From: an uncultured Alphaproteobacteria bacterium
Lineage (GTDB): Bacteria > Pseudomonadota > Alphaproteobacteria > HIMB59 > GCA-002718135
DNA: 64,000 bases
Assembly (NCBI GenBank): GCA_902522865.1
Contig: CABYXC010000006.1
Span: 17,172-81,171 of the forward strand
Direction of reading: 5' to 3'
Within the stretch, counting starts at the first letter, position 1. Each line of letters opens with the position of its first letter. A program made the translations under genes and the position numbers. Below the pieces are notes generated by a model. The model was not told where the DNA came from and made no database searches. It saw only the letters and a list, made by a program, of their open reading frames with translations. Shown here piece by piece: positions 1 through 8,663 of this stretch.

Positions 1-1368
1 AACAAAAATTATATTTTTCTTAATCATTGGCAGTAAAATAATAAAATAATTTCTTATGCTTATTCGGAAAGTTTGCTGAAAATTTTCAAAATTTAAAAAA
101 ATATTTTTCAGGTTATTAAACAGTATTAATATACAAAAAGGTAATAAGAATAGACAATTTATCAAAACTATCACAAAATATTTAAAAAATTGCACATATC
201 TTAATTCACCTAATATAATAAAATAACCAAGACTAAATATAATTGGAGAAATAATTATTATTGAAGAGCTTATTAAAAAAATTGATTGCTGAAAAATCAT
301 ATTTTTATAGTTTATTACAAGTATAGATGAAATTATAAACCCAGATATACTAACAATTATTCCTGTAGTAACTGAAATAATAAGAGAGTTAAAAAAAGAT
401 CCTAAAAATTTTTCATTAATTAAAGATAAATAAATACCATTTTTTATAAAATGATAAATTACAGAAATTATTGGAGAAAAAAGAAATATCGAAAAAAATA
501 CAATTATTAAAAAATCTATAATTTTTATAGCTTTGTATTTTTGATGAGGATGAATAAAATTAATTTGATCTATTTCAAAAAAATTTGAACCTTTTAATTT
601 GTAAAAACCAATAAATAAAAAAAATAAACAGATAAAAATTTGTAAAAAACTAAGTAATATTGCTTTATTAAAATTTAGTTCAAAAAGTGCATATTGATAA
701 ATTGCCACCTCAATTGTAGAATATATAGGTCCACCACCTAACGCCATTACTATTGCAAAACTTAAAAAACAAAGAGAGAATATTATTGAGAACACAGTAA
801 AAAAATTTTGTCTTATATAAGGAATCTCTAATTTTAGAAGATTGCCAAAAAAAGTAATGTTTAGAGAGCTAGATATTTCATAATATTTTAAAGGAATACT
901 ATTTAACGATTGAAAAAATAATCGAGTAGCAAATGGTGTATTTAGAAGTATATGGGCAATTAAAATTGCTTTTATTCCAAAAATTGTCTCTATTGATAAA
1001 TTCTCGTACAAATTAAAATATGAGTTATAAAAACCATTATTTCCAAAGAGTTTAATAACTGCAAACACAATTAAGATTGTCGGTATCACAAAGCAAAAAC
1101 CACAAAGAGAAATGATAAATTTAATAATTTTTAAATTCCTATGTCTATTTAATGCTAATGCGAATGGAATAGCTAAAAAACAACTTAATAATGCTGAAAG
1201 AAAAGCTTGATATAATGAAAAATAAATTAAACGATGTGTATATGAATTTTGAAAAAAATTATAAATATTGCCCAAATCAAAGTTAATTTTTGAAAAAATA
1301 CCTATGAAAGGTAATAGAATAATTAATCCAAAAATAAATAATACTGAAAAATTATATTTATTATACAA
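1..1368 (-). CDS. thiP: Thiamine ABC transporter permease ThiP (partial, C-terminus beyond window)
   Basis: This is the inner-membrane permease of the thiamine/TPP importer and pairs with the binding protein ThiB just upstream. The minus strand is open for 456 codons without a stop and runs off the left edge. The translation is a chain of hydrophobic helices and contains the ThiP-like stretch ALGGGPIYSTIEVAIYQ about 200 residues in. A duplicated permease half follows, as expected for ThiP, which has two fused permease halves (about 530 residues). The first usable start is a TTG at 1368, five bases after the thiB stop; no ATG lies in frame before it. The ATPase thiQ would follow outside the window. 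The family call is confident; the exact start is less so. Confidence 0.85.
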   Translation of the reverse strand, partial: MYNKYNFSVLFIFGLIILLPFIGIFSKINFDLGNIYNFFQNSYTHRLIYFSLYQAFLSALLSCFLAIPFALALNRHRNLKIIKFIISLCGFCFVIPTILIVFAVIKLFGNNGFYNSYFNLYENLSIETIFGIKAILIAHILLNTPFATRLFFQSLNSIPLKYYEISSSLNITFFGNLLKLEIPYIRQNFFTVFSIIFSLCFLSFAIVMALGGGPIYSTIEVAIYQYALFELNFNKAILLSFLQIFICLFFLFIGFYKLKGSNFFEIDQINFIHPHQKYKAIKIIDFLIIVFFSIFLFSPIISVIYHFIKNGIYLSLINEKFLGSFFNSLIISVTTGIIVSISGFIISSILVINYKNMIFQQSIFLISSSIIIISPIIFSLGYFIILGELRYVQFFKYFVIVLINCLFLLPFCILILFNNLKNIFLNFENFQQTFRISIRNYFIILLPMIKKNIIFV

Positions 1369-1373
1369 TTTAT

Positions 1374-2357
1374 TTACGAGGCATTAAGCCACTCATCAAT
1401 CCATTTTTCTTTATTTTTATTAATATCTTTTGGATTCATTTGAATAAAGTTAGGAACATCTAGTTTATCAAATGCTTCAGGTAAATCTTTTATATTTGTA
1501 ATAGGATACATAATATTTGTTGAAGGTATGACTGATTGAAATTCTTCTGATAACATAAAGTTAAGAAATTTATTTGCTAAATCTTTATTTTTTGAATTAT
1601 TTAAAATGCCTGCAAATTCAATTGTTATATAATTTCCCTCTTCAAAAGTTGTAGCAAGAATATCATACCTTTCTTCAAACATTATATGTGCGGCTGGAGA
1701 TGTTGTATAACTTAAAACCATGTCAGCTTCTCCTGCCATAAAAAAATTATAATAGGCATCTGTCCATCCTTTGGTAACGGAAATAATTTTTTTATTTAAT
1801 TTTTTCCATTCATCCCCAGCTTTATCTCCATATAATGCTTTCATCCAAGTTAATAATCCTAAACCAGGGGTAGAGGTTCTCGGGTCTTGAATTACAATTC
1901 TAGCATTAGTAGAATTAATCAACTCATCCATTGATTTTGGAGGTGTTGCTAAATTTGCTTCATTATACACAAAGGAAAAGTATCCATAATTATATGGAAC
2001 AAATTTATTACTTTCCCATTTTAATGGTAAATTAATTACGTTGTTTATGTCATTGATATTATGAGTTGTAAAAAGCTCAGATTGTTCGGCTAAATCAAAT
2101 AAATTCATATCAAGACCTAAAACTATATCTGCCTTGGACGTATCACCTTCTAAAATAACTTTATTCAATAATGTTGCTGCACTGTCTACAGCAACAAATT
2201 CTACATCAGCATTATGTTTTTCTTCAAATATTTTTTCAATTATGGGTCCTGGACCCCATTCTGATACAAAAGAGTCGTATGTATAAATAGTTAGTTTCTC
2301 TGCATAGATTGAGAAAGAAATAAATAACGTAGTTAAAAAAATTAGTTTTGTTTTCAT
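1374..2357 (-). CDS. thiB: Thiamine-binding periplasmic protein ThiB
   Basis: This is the periplasmic solute-binding protein that delivers thiamine or its phosphates to ThiP. The 327-residue product starts with a signal peptide (lysine near the N-terminus, hydrophobic run, cut near YA-EK). It continues with the ThiB-type opening LTIYTYDSF and the segment GPGPIIEKIFEEKHNADVEF, as in the iron/thiamine-binding SBP family. The length is normal for ThiB. It is the first gene of a thiB-thiP operon, and a TPP riboswitch ends right at its start codon, which confirms the substrate class. Expression should fall when cellular TPP is high. Confidence 0.93.
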   Translation of the reverse strand: MKTKLIFLTTLFISFSIYAEKLTIYTYDSFVSEWGPGPIIEKIFEEKHNADVEFVAVDSAATLLNKVILEGDTSKADIVLGLDMNLFDLAEQSELFTTHNINDINNVINLPLKWESNKFVPYNYGYFSFVYNEANLATPPKSMDELINSTNARIVIQDPRTSTPGLGLLTWMKALYGDKAGDEWKKLNKKIISVTKGWTDAYYNFFMAGEADMVLSYTTSPAAHIMFEERYDILATTFEEGNYITIEFAGILNNSKNKDLANKFLNFMLSEEFQSVIPSTNIMYPITNIKDLPEAFDKLDVPNFIQMNPKDINKNKEKWIDEWLNAS

Positions 2358-2359
2358 GT

Positions 2360-2424
2360 TTCCTCCGCTGGCATTATCCAGATCAGGTTAAAAGGGTATA
2401 AATCTCAGCATTTAAGCACCCCAT
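2360..2424 (-). promoter_or_regulatory. TPP riboswitch (THI element) controlling thiBP
   Basis: Read on the minus strand, this has the landmarks of the TPP aptamer in order: GGGGTGC, then CTGAGA, then ACCC, then AACCTGATCTGGATAATGCC, then AGCGGAGGAA. The last element carries a GGAGGA ribosome site at 2361-2366, three bases from the thiB ATG at 2357. The ribosome site therefore lies inside the aptamer's 3' strand. That layout suggests translational control, with ligand binding hiding the Shine-Dalgarno. No separate terminator hairpin is visible between aptamer and gene. Confidence 0.95.
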
Positions 2425-2505
2425 ATTTAATTATAATAAATATTATTTTATAAAACAAACATAAAAGATTGTTTTTAGGTTATTTATGAATATAACAAAT
2501 TTTTT

Positions 2506-2582
2506 CGGGGAGTAGCGCAGCCTGGTAGCGCACCTGGTTTGGGACCAGGGGGTCGAAGGTTCGAATCCTTTCTCCCCGACCA
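2506..2582 (+). tRNA. tRNA-Pro (anticodon TGG)
   Basis: A cloverleaf can be drawn. The acceptor CGGGGAG (2506-2512) pairs with CTCCCCG (2572-2578). The anticodon stem CCTGG/CCAGG encloses loop TTTGGGA with anticodon TGG. The T arm contains GGTTCGAATCC. The discriminator A is followed by an encoded CCA (2580-2582). It reads proline CCN codons, mainly CCA and CCU. The Fe-ADH gene starts only seven bases after the CCA. Confidence 0.97.
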
Positions 2583-2589
2583 TAGATAA

Positions 2590-3747
2590 ATGTTTAACTT
2601 TCATTCAACAGCTAGCTTGATTTTTGGTAATGAAACAGCAATTAATTCAAGTGATCAAATTGTAAATTTGTTAGGAAAAAATATTTTTGTAATAACTGAT
2701 GAAGGATTAACAGAATTAGGATTGTACGATAAAACAATTAAAAAACTTCAATCAAACTCAAATATAAATATATTTGATAAAGTTGAATCTGATCCTTCAA
2801 AATCTACTTTATTAAAAGCATTTGATGAAGCAGCAGATTTCAAATCAACTGGAGTTTTAGGTTTTGGAGGCGGTTCATCTATGGATGTTGCAAAACTTAT
2901 ATCTTTACTTCTTGGGTCTAATCAGAATATCGATACGATATGGGGGGTTAATAATGCAAAAGGTCCAAGAATACCACTTGTACTAATTCCTACAACAGCA
3001 GGAACTGGTTCAGAAGTTACACCAATTTCAATAATTACGATGGATGACAAAGAAAAAAAAGCTGTTTCTTCAAAACTTATTTTACCTGATCTTGCTATTT
3101 TAGATCCATCATTAACTATTAATCTACCTCCAAATATAACTGCATCAACTGGAATAGATGCTATGGTTCATGCAATCGAAGCTTATACTTCTATAAATCC
3201 TAACAACAATCCTATTTCAAAAATGTTATCTATAGAAGCACTCAAGTTTCTCGGATCATCAATTAAAACTGCTGTATTTGAGGGGCATAATATAAATGCC
3301 AGATCAAATATGCTATTTGGATCAATGCTAGCAGGTAAAGCTTTTGCAAATTCTCCAGTAGCAGCAGTACATGCTTTGGCATATCCTATAGGAGGTCTCT
3401 TTAATATATCTCATGGACTTTCAAACTCTTTAGTTCTTCCAAGTGTTATGAAATTTAATTCCATAAACAAAGAAACAAAAAAAAATTACGCTAATCTTGC
3501 ACCATTTGTATTTAAAGATTTAGATAATAGCAAAAGTGATGAGATTGTGTGTAACAATTTTATAGATAGTTTAGAAAGTTTGTCTAAGGAACTTAAATTA
3601 CCTTATAGGCTAAGAGATTTAGAAATTCCTGAGGAAGCTTGCCAATTGATGGCTAATGAAGCAATGAAACAAACTAGATTATTAGTTAATAATCCACGTA
3701 AAATTGAAGAATCTGACGCCTTTAATATATACAAATCTGTTTGGTAG
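2590..3747 (+). CDS. Iron-containing alcohol dehydrogenase
   Basis: This is a cytosolic NAD(P)-dependent oxidoreductase of the Fe-ADH (group III) superfamily, 385 residues, the normal length. The nucleotide-binding motif GGGSSMD is at 93-99 and the PTTAGTGSE motif at 134-142. The metal ligands fit D190, H194 (MVHAIEAY), H261 (VHALAYP) and H275 (SHGL). The ATG lies seven bases behind tRNA-Pro, so there is no room for a normal ribosome site outside the tRNA. It may be translated from a short leader after tRNA processing, or from a downstream start. The substrate alcohol cannot be told from sequence. The class is confident, the role is not. Confidence 0.9.
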   Translation: MFNFHSTASLIFGNETAINSSDQIVNLLGKNIFVITDEGLTELGLYDKTIKKLQSNSNINIFDKVESDPSKSTLLKAFDEAADFKSTGVLGFGGGSSMDVAKLISLLLGSNQNIDTIWGVNNAKGPRIPLVLIPTTAGTGSEVTPISIITMDDKEKKAVSSKLILPDLAILDPSLTINLPPNITASTGIDAMVHAIEAYTSINPNNNPISKMLSIEALKFLGSSIKTAVFEGHNINARSNMLFGSMLAGKAFANSPVAAVHALAYPIGGLFNISHGLSNSLVLPSVMKFNSINKETKKNYANLAPFVFKDLDNSKSDEIVCNNFIDSLESLSKELKLPYRLRDLEIPEEACQLMANEAMKQTRLLVNNPRKIEESDAFNIYKSVW

Positions 3748-3797
3748 ATTTTGTTTACTTATAACTTAATTTACCTATTTAAATAAATTAGACCTTA

Positions 3798-5408
3798 ATG
3801 ATAAAATCAACTGTTAATCAATTTGCAAATTCTCTTGGGTTAAACAAAGATGAATATATTCCAGAGGGCAGAGCTTCCTTTTCACTGTTTAAAATTGAAA
3901 TTCTATCTGGATTAACTGTTGCAATCGCCCTTGTTCCAGAAGCAATTGCATTCGCTTTTGTAGCAGGTGTAGCACCTCTTTCAGGATTGTACGCAGCTTT
4001 TATTGTAGGATTAGTAACTGCAATTTTTGGCGGGAGACCTGGAATGATTTCGGGAGCAACAGGAGCATTGGCTGTTGTTATGGTTTCATTAGTATCGGAA
4101 CATGGAGTCCAATACTTATTTGCAACTGTAATCCTGATGGGAATTTTACAATTTCTTGCAGGAATTTTTAAATTAGGAAAATTTATGAGAATGGTTCCTC
4201 AACCTGTAATGCTAGGTTTTGTAAACGGTTTAGCTATAGTAATTGGTTTATCCCAATTACATCAATTTCAAATATATAACTTTGATGGAACATTTACATG
4301 GATGTCAGGAGAAGTGCTTACATATTCTTTAGTATTAGTTTTATTAACCATGTTAATCATATGGTACTTGCCTAGGGTTACTAAATTCATACCATCTACA
4401 TTAGCTGCAATTCTTCTTGTTACTTTTCTAGTTTTATTTTTAGATTTACCTGTTCCAAGAGTAGGGGATTTAGCAAGTGTAGCAGGAGGGTTTCCAAATT
4501 TTTCTATTCCAACAGTTCCACTTAATTTAGATACCTTTTTCATTATTTTTCCTTATGCAATTATTTTGGCAGCAATTGGATTAATTGAAAGTCTTCTAAC
4601 TCTTAATCTAGTAGGAGAAATAACAAATAAAAAGGGTGGGACAAGACAAGAATGTTTAGCTCAAGGTGTTGCTAATGGTATAACAGGCTTTTTTGGTGGT
4701 ATGGGTGGTTGCGCTATGATTGGACAATCGATGATAAATGTAAAATCAGGAGGCAGAACAAGAATTGCTGGCATATCGGCAGCAATTTTTTTACTAATTT
4801 TCATTCTTTATACTTCAAATTTAATTGAACTTATTCCTATTGCATCATTGGTAGGGGTTATGTTTATGGTTGTAATTGGAACATTTGCTTGGAATTCACT
4901 AAAATTATTATTTGTTGTTCCTCGTTCGGATGCATTGGTAATTGTTTTAGTTACTTTAATAACTGTATTAGAAGATTTAGCAGTTGCTGTAGTTGCTGGT
5001 GTTATTATTAATGCACTAGTATTTGCGTGGAAATCTGCTTCAAGAATTAGAGCAATTGAGAGACAATCAAGAACAGAAAAGGGTGCTAAGGTATATGAAA
5101 TTGAAGGACCTCTCTTTTTTAGTTCCACTAATAGTTTTTTAGAAATTTTTAAGCCTTCCGAAGATCCTGATTTAGTAATAATAGATTTTGCAAATTCAAA
5201 AGTTATTGATCAATCTGCTTTAAAAGCAATTGAGGATATTGCAGAAAGATATTCCAAATTAGGAAAACAAGTAAAGTTAAGACATCTTACAAAGGATTGC
5301 CACAGCCTTTTAAGAAAAACAGGTCAATTGATAGTTGATAGTGATGATGATCCTGACTATGGAATAGCTGTTGACTACGGTGTTAAATTAGGAATTTTTG
5401 GTAAATAA
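3798..5408 (+). CDS. SulP family anion transporter with STAS domain
   Basis: This is an inner-membrane transporter of the SulP/SLC26 family, which carries sulfate, bicarbonate or related anions. The N-terminal part (about 25-415) is the transport core. It includes VPEAIAFAFVAGVAPLSGLYA and GGRPGMISGATGALAVVM, the hallmark first helices. The C-terminal 115 residues form a STAS domain (EGPLFFSSTNSF, then VIIDFANSKVIDQSALKAI). The length (536) is typical. It runs convergently into the ytoQ-like gene with stop codons back to back. Bicarbonate or sulfate are both plausible; nothing nearby decides. Confidence 0.9.
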   Translation: MIKSTVNQFANSLGLNKDEYIPEGRASFSLFKIEILSGLTVAIALVPEAIAFAFVAGVAPLSGLYAAFIVGLVTAIFGGRPGMISGATGALAVVMVSLVSEHGVQYLFATVILMGILQFLAGIFKLGKFMRMVPQPVMLGFVNGLAIVIGLSQLHQFQIYNFDGTFTWMSGEVLTYSLVLVLLTMLIIWYLPRVTKFIPSTLAAILLVTFLVLFLDLPVPRVGDLASVAGGFPNFSIPTVPLNLDTFFIIFPYAIILAAIGLIESLLTLNLVGEITNKKGGTRQECLAQGVANGITGFFGGMGGCAMIGQSMINVKSGGRTRIAGISAAIFLLIFILYTSNLIELIPIASLVGVMFMVVIGTFAWNSLKLLFVVPRSDALVIVLVTLITVLEDLAVAVVAGVIINALVFAWKSASRIRAIERQSRTEKGAKVYEIEGPLFFSSTNSFLEIFKPSEDPDLVIIDFANSKVIDQSALKAIEDIAERYSKLGKQVKLRHLTKDCHSLLRKTGQLIVDSDDDPDYGIAVDYGVKLGIFGK

Positions 5409-5870
5409 TTAAAACTCTAATGATCCTTCAACAGAATACTGTAAAATATTTACAATCTCATCAACGTTTTTTGTAACAGCAAGAGCTGCTGCATCTACTT
5501 CTTTTAAAGCATGTTGATGTTCATCACTATGCATTATTATAATAGATTTATTCAAGGCTGATGCATATCCTGCATCAAAAGCAGCATTCCATTGTTTATA
5601 TTTATCACCAAAACGCACTATAACTATATCTGCTTTTTGAATTGAATTTCTAGTTCGTATGGCATTTATTTTGGCTCCTTTGTTATCGTGCCAAAATTTT
5701 TTTTCTTCATCGCCAAGTATTTTTACCCCAACATCATCTGATAATTCATGATTGGTAGTTGGGCTTGAAAACTGTATTTCTAAATTTTTTGATTTACATT
5801 TATCTATAATCTCATCTCGCCAATTAGTATGAATTTCACCAGATAAGTAAACTTTTAATTTCATTTTCAA
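5409..5870 (-). CDS. YtoQ family protein
   Basis: This 153-residue cytosolic protein resembles Bacillus YtoQ along its length. It opens with KLKVYLSGEIHTNWRDEI, has a central RTRNSIQKADIVIVRFGDKYKQWNAAFDAGYA and ends with a short alpha/beta tail. The fold class looks like nucleoside 2-deoxyribosyltransferase-like proteins (an SGEIH-type N-terminal strand and a NAAFDAGYA segment), but no reaction is established for YtoQ. It lies two bases from the methyltransferase gene upstream on the same strand and is probably co-transcribed with it. The family call is good; the function is unknown. Confidence 0.8.
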   Translation of the reverse strand: MKMKLKVYLSGEIHTNWRDEIIDKCKSKNLEIQFSSPTTNHELSDDVGVKILGDEEKKFWHDNKGAKINAIRTRNSIQKADIVIVRFGDKYKQWNAAFDAGYASALNKSIIIMHSDEHQHALKEVDAAALAVTKNVDEIVNILQYSVEGSLEF

Positions 5871-5872
5871 AA

Positions 5873-6643
5873 TTAACCTAAATATGCTGCAGTTAATACC
5901 GGAAAACTTGTAAATCCAAAATTACCTATCTTTTCAGATTTATTTAATTGTTTTCTCCAATCATCTACTTTGTCTTCTGAAACACCTTGGCTTAAAGCAA
6001 ATTTACTTAACATGGTTTCATAAAAAATTGCAGGTGAATTATTATCTCTATTTGTAATTAAATACGATAAATTTTGAGAACTTATATTTTTATATCCAAG
6101 TTTTTTTAATTTACCATTTAAATCAAGTGGAAGCATTTGGTGAAAACAATGCGCTCTAAATGCTTCATGAATGAGATCATTAATTTCTTTTTCTGGTCCA
6201 TAAAATCTAAAATAGTCCCAAAGAATTGAGACATTAACAAATTTAGAATTAGTTTTAGAAATTCTTTTTATTTCCTTTAAGGATGTATCTATATCTTCAA
6301 TATATTCTAATGTTTGTGTAGCTGTAATTTTATCACATGATGCATCATCTATATTGATATCATCAGCAGTCGTACAAATAAGTTCCACATTATTTTGATC
6401 TTTACATTTATTGCTTGCAACATCTAATTGATCTTGACTTGGATCAATTCCTATTACTTTGCCTTGCTCTCCAACAGATAATGAAATTTCTTCGACTAAA
6501 TGACCACCACCACATCCAATATCAATAACAGTTTCATTAGTCTCTAAATTTAAGGCATTTACAATAGCTAATCTTCGTGAAACTCCAGCATAACCATTCG
6601 CTATTTTTTGTTGAATAATACTAGTTTCATTATCAAATTTCAT
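5873..6643 (-). CDS. Class I SAM-dependent methyltransferase
   Basis: A 256-residue protein with the UbiE/type-11 methyltransferase fold. Motif I VIDIGCGGGH is at 39-48, the acidic residue after strand 2 is in GIDPSQDQ, and the post-motif segment is TATQTLEYIEDIDTSLKEI. The C-terminal part (FRAHCFHQMLPLDLNGKLKKLGY) is the variable substrate region. No substrate can be named. It precedes the ytoQ-like gene by two bases. A divergent gene starts 49 bases away (6693), so promoters for both directions must lie in that small AT-rich gap. Confidence 0.85.
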   Translation of the reverse strand: MKFDNETSIIQQKIANGYAGVSRRLAIVNALNLETNETVIDIGCGGGHLVEEISLSVGEQGKVIGIDPSQDQLDVASNKCKDQNNVELICTTADDINIDDASCDKITATQTLEYIEDIDTSLKEIKRISKTNSKFVNVSILWDYFRFYGPEKEINDLIHEAFRAHCFHQMLPLDLNGKLKKLGYKNISSQNLSYLITNRDNNSPAIFYETMLSKFALSQGVSEDKVDDWRKQLNKSEKIGNFGFTSFPVLTAAYLG

Positions 6644-6692
6644 TTTCTTATTTTTCTTATATATTTTTTAGTTATATAAAAAATACATATAA

Positions 6693-7103
6693 ATGGAATA
6701 TCAAATAACAAAAATATTAATTATTTCTTTTTTTAGCTCGATATTGATTTCTTTATTTTTAAACACAAGATACATTATTTTTTTCAAAAAATTTTCAAAA
6801 AATAAAAAAATCTTATTAAATTTATTTATTTATTTTTTTTCTTTTTTGACATTAATTTTAATTAATTATTTATTGGGTCTTAATGGATTGACTTCTTTAA
6901 TAATCTTCAACGCTGCAATCATTACACTTATATACTTTGAATTAGCTCTATATTTAGAAAAGGTTTTTTGGGATGATTTTTTAGGAAATTCACTTCCAAA
7001 ATCAATCAATATGCTTATCAGTTTCGTTGTAATGATGAATTTTGGTTATTTTACTCTTATGTTTTACATAAAGATCTTAGATATTGATTATTTTGTCACA
7101 TAA
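6693..7103 (+). CDS. Hypothetical small integral membrane protein
   Basis: I do not recognise this 136-residue protein. It has about four hydrophobic helices: near 7-24 (ILIISFFSSILISLFL), 44-60, 66-85 and 108-128. A lysine-rich loop (KKFSKNKK) lies after the first helix, which suggests a cytoplasmic loop. No cysteine pairs, charged in-membrane residues or catalytic motif are visible. It stands alone between a divergent methyltransferase gene and the amidotransferase gene 90 bases downstream. Confidence 0.6.
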   Translation: MEYQITKILIISFFSSILISLFLNTRYIIFFKKFSKNKKILLNLFIYFFSFLTLILINYLLGLNGLTSLIIFNAAIITLIYFELALYLEKVFWDDFLGNSLPKSINMLISFVVMMNFGYFTLMFYIKILDIDYFVT

Positions 7104-7193
7104 GTATCAACCTATATTAATATACAAAATAGTTATAATTTTTATGAAATAATATTTTCATATTAATAAAATATTTATTATTAATAATTTAGT

Positions 7194-7892
7194 ATGAATA
7201 AGGTTTTGTTTGTATTACATCAAAAAACTTCCGTTCCAGGAGATGTAGGAAATAAATTTAGAGATAGGGGATATGTTGCTGAAATATGTAGACCGCCTTT
7301 AGGTGAAGAACTTCCTTCTAATATTAACCAATATTCAGCTATAGTTGTATTTGGTGCACCAGGAAGTATTAACGATGAAGATGAATATATAAGTAAAGAA
7401 TTAGAATGGATAAACAGAGTTATAAAAACTGAAATTCCTTATCTTGGAATATGTTTTGGTGCGCAATTATTAGCTAAATGTTTAGGTTCAGAAATAACAA
7501 CTAATAAAGACGGGCTTTCAGAAATTGGTTTTTATAAAATTGAGCCAACTGAAAATGCAAAAAATCTTTTTAATTCTCAAAAGATTTTTTTTCAATTTCA
7601 TTCTGAAGGTTTTTCTCTTCCTACAGGCTGTGAGTTATTAGCAAGGGGTGAAATTTTTAATAATCAAGCTTTTAAATATCAAAATTGTTATGCTCTCCAA
7701 TTTCATCCAGAAGTAAATTTTAAACTTCATATTAGATGGTTGTATTTAGTGTTATTAAAAAATCCAAAAAAATTATTTGCTAAGGGTGCTCAAAATATAT
7801 TTGTTCAACTTTATTATCGTTACAAATATAATAAAAATATATCAAATTGGTTAGATTCATTTTTAGATCAGTATTTTTTAAAAAAAACTTAA
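7194..7892 (+). CDS. Class I glutamine amidotransferase domain protein
   Basis: A stand-alone GATase1 protein of the GMP-synthase-like group (232 residues). The nucleophile elbow GICFGAQ puts the catalytic cysteine at C87. HPE at 171-173 supplies H171 and E173, so the triad is intact. The oxyanion segment FGAPGSI is near 53-59. After the domain there is an extra basic tail of about 45 residues (KNPKKLFAKGAQ, then KYNKN). No synthetase partner lies beside it. The MOSC gene begins 12 bases later, and the two probably share a transcript leading into the sugar transporter. The target of the released ammonia is unknown; a gamma-glutamyl hydrolase role is also possible. Confidence 0.85.
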   Translation: MNKVLFVLHQKTSVPGDVGNKFRDRGYVAEICRPPLGEELPSNINQYSAIVVFGAPGSINDEDEYISKELEWINRVIKTEIPYLGICFGAQLLAKCLGSEITTNKDGLSEIGFYKIEPTENAKNLFNSQKIFFQFHSEGFSLPTGCELLARGEIFNNQAFKYQNCYALQFHPEVNFKLHIRWLYLVLLKNPKKLFAKGAQNIFVQLYYRYKYNKNISNWLDSFLDQYFLKKT

Positions 7893-7904
7893 ATGCTAAT
7901 ATAA

Positions 7905-8663
7905 GTGAAAATTAAAAACCTATATTTTTCACCTGTAAAATCTCTTTCTTTTAATAATGTAGATGCTTTAGAAATAATTAAAAATATTGGTATAAAAAAT
8001 GATCGAATATTTGCTTTCACTAATAATCTTAATTTTGAAAATATAGAATTAATAAAAAATGATCCTTTAAAAAGAGAAATTTATAAATTCTTATCATTAA
8101 AAAAATATCCTGAATTAAATGAATATAATTTTTTATTAGAAAATAATTTTTTAATACTAGAATTTAAAAATAATATAATTTTAAAGACAGATATTGATAA
8201 TCAACATGAAGTAAAAATCTTATGTAGTAAACTTGAAGATATTTTACCAAATATAAATAATATCAATTTGTTAAAAGATAATATGAATCCTTTTTTTGAT
8301 ACTATGCCAAATAAATCAATATCATTAATAAATTTAAACAGTATTAAAGATTTTGAAAAACTATCTAATCATCAAATTGAACATGAGCGTTTTAGAGGAA
8401 ATATATATGTAGAGGATTTAGATAAATGGGAAGAAAGAAAGCTAGTAGGTAATGTTTTATCAATTAATGATTTAAAATTTAAAGTAATTAAAGAAATTCC
8501 CAGATGTTCAGCAACCAATATAAAACCCAAAACTTCTGATATAAATCTTAATATTCCTTTTAATTTAAAAAAAATATACAACCATATAAATTTAGGAATA
8601 TATTTAGATCCTTTAAATGATGGTAAAATAAATAAAGGTGATCTTATAAAAATTAATGAATAA
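7905..8663 (+). CDS. MOSC domain-containing protein
   Basis: A 252-residue protein of the MOSC family (molybdenum cofactor sulfurase C-terminal type), built as an N-terminal beta-barrel-like MOSC_N part (KIKNLYFSPVKSL) and a C-terminal MOSC core. The core shows the conserved ERFRGNIYV (about 161-169) and RCSATN with the conserved cysteine at C201. Relatives such as YcbX/mARC bind molybdenum cofactor and reduce N-hydroxylated compounds; whether this one does is inferred. The start is GTG at 7905. Its stop overlaps the next permease gene by eight bases (ATG at 8656), so translation is probably coupled. Confidence 0.82.
   Translation: MKIKNLYFSPVKSLSFNNVDALEIIKNIGIKNDRIFAFTNNLNFENIELIKNDPLKREIYKFLSLKKYPELNEYNFLLENNFLILEFKNNIILKTDIDNQHEVKILCSKLEDILPNINNINLLKDNMNPFFDTMPNKSISLINLNSIKDFEKLSNHQIEHERFRGNIYVEDLDKWEERKLVGNVLSINDLKFKVIKEIPRCSATNIKPKTSDINLNIPFNLKKIYNHINLGIYLDPLNDGKINKGDLIKINE

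Noticed and set aside
4268..4543. Antisense frame of 91 codons inside the SulP gene (and similar minus-strand frames at 4808, 8372, 11212, 13546, 29288, 42239, 44445 and 44715)
   Set aside because: Each lies wholly inside a well-supported gene on the other strand, has no family match and shows the composition of a mirrored coding frame.
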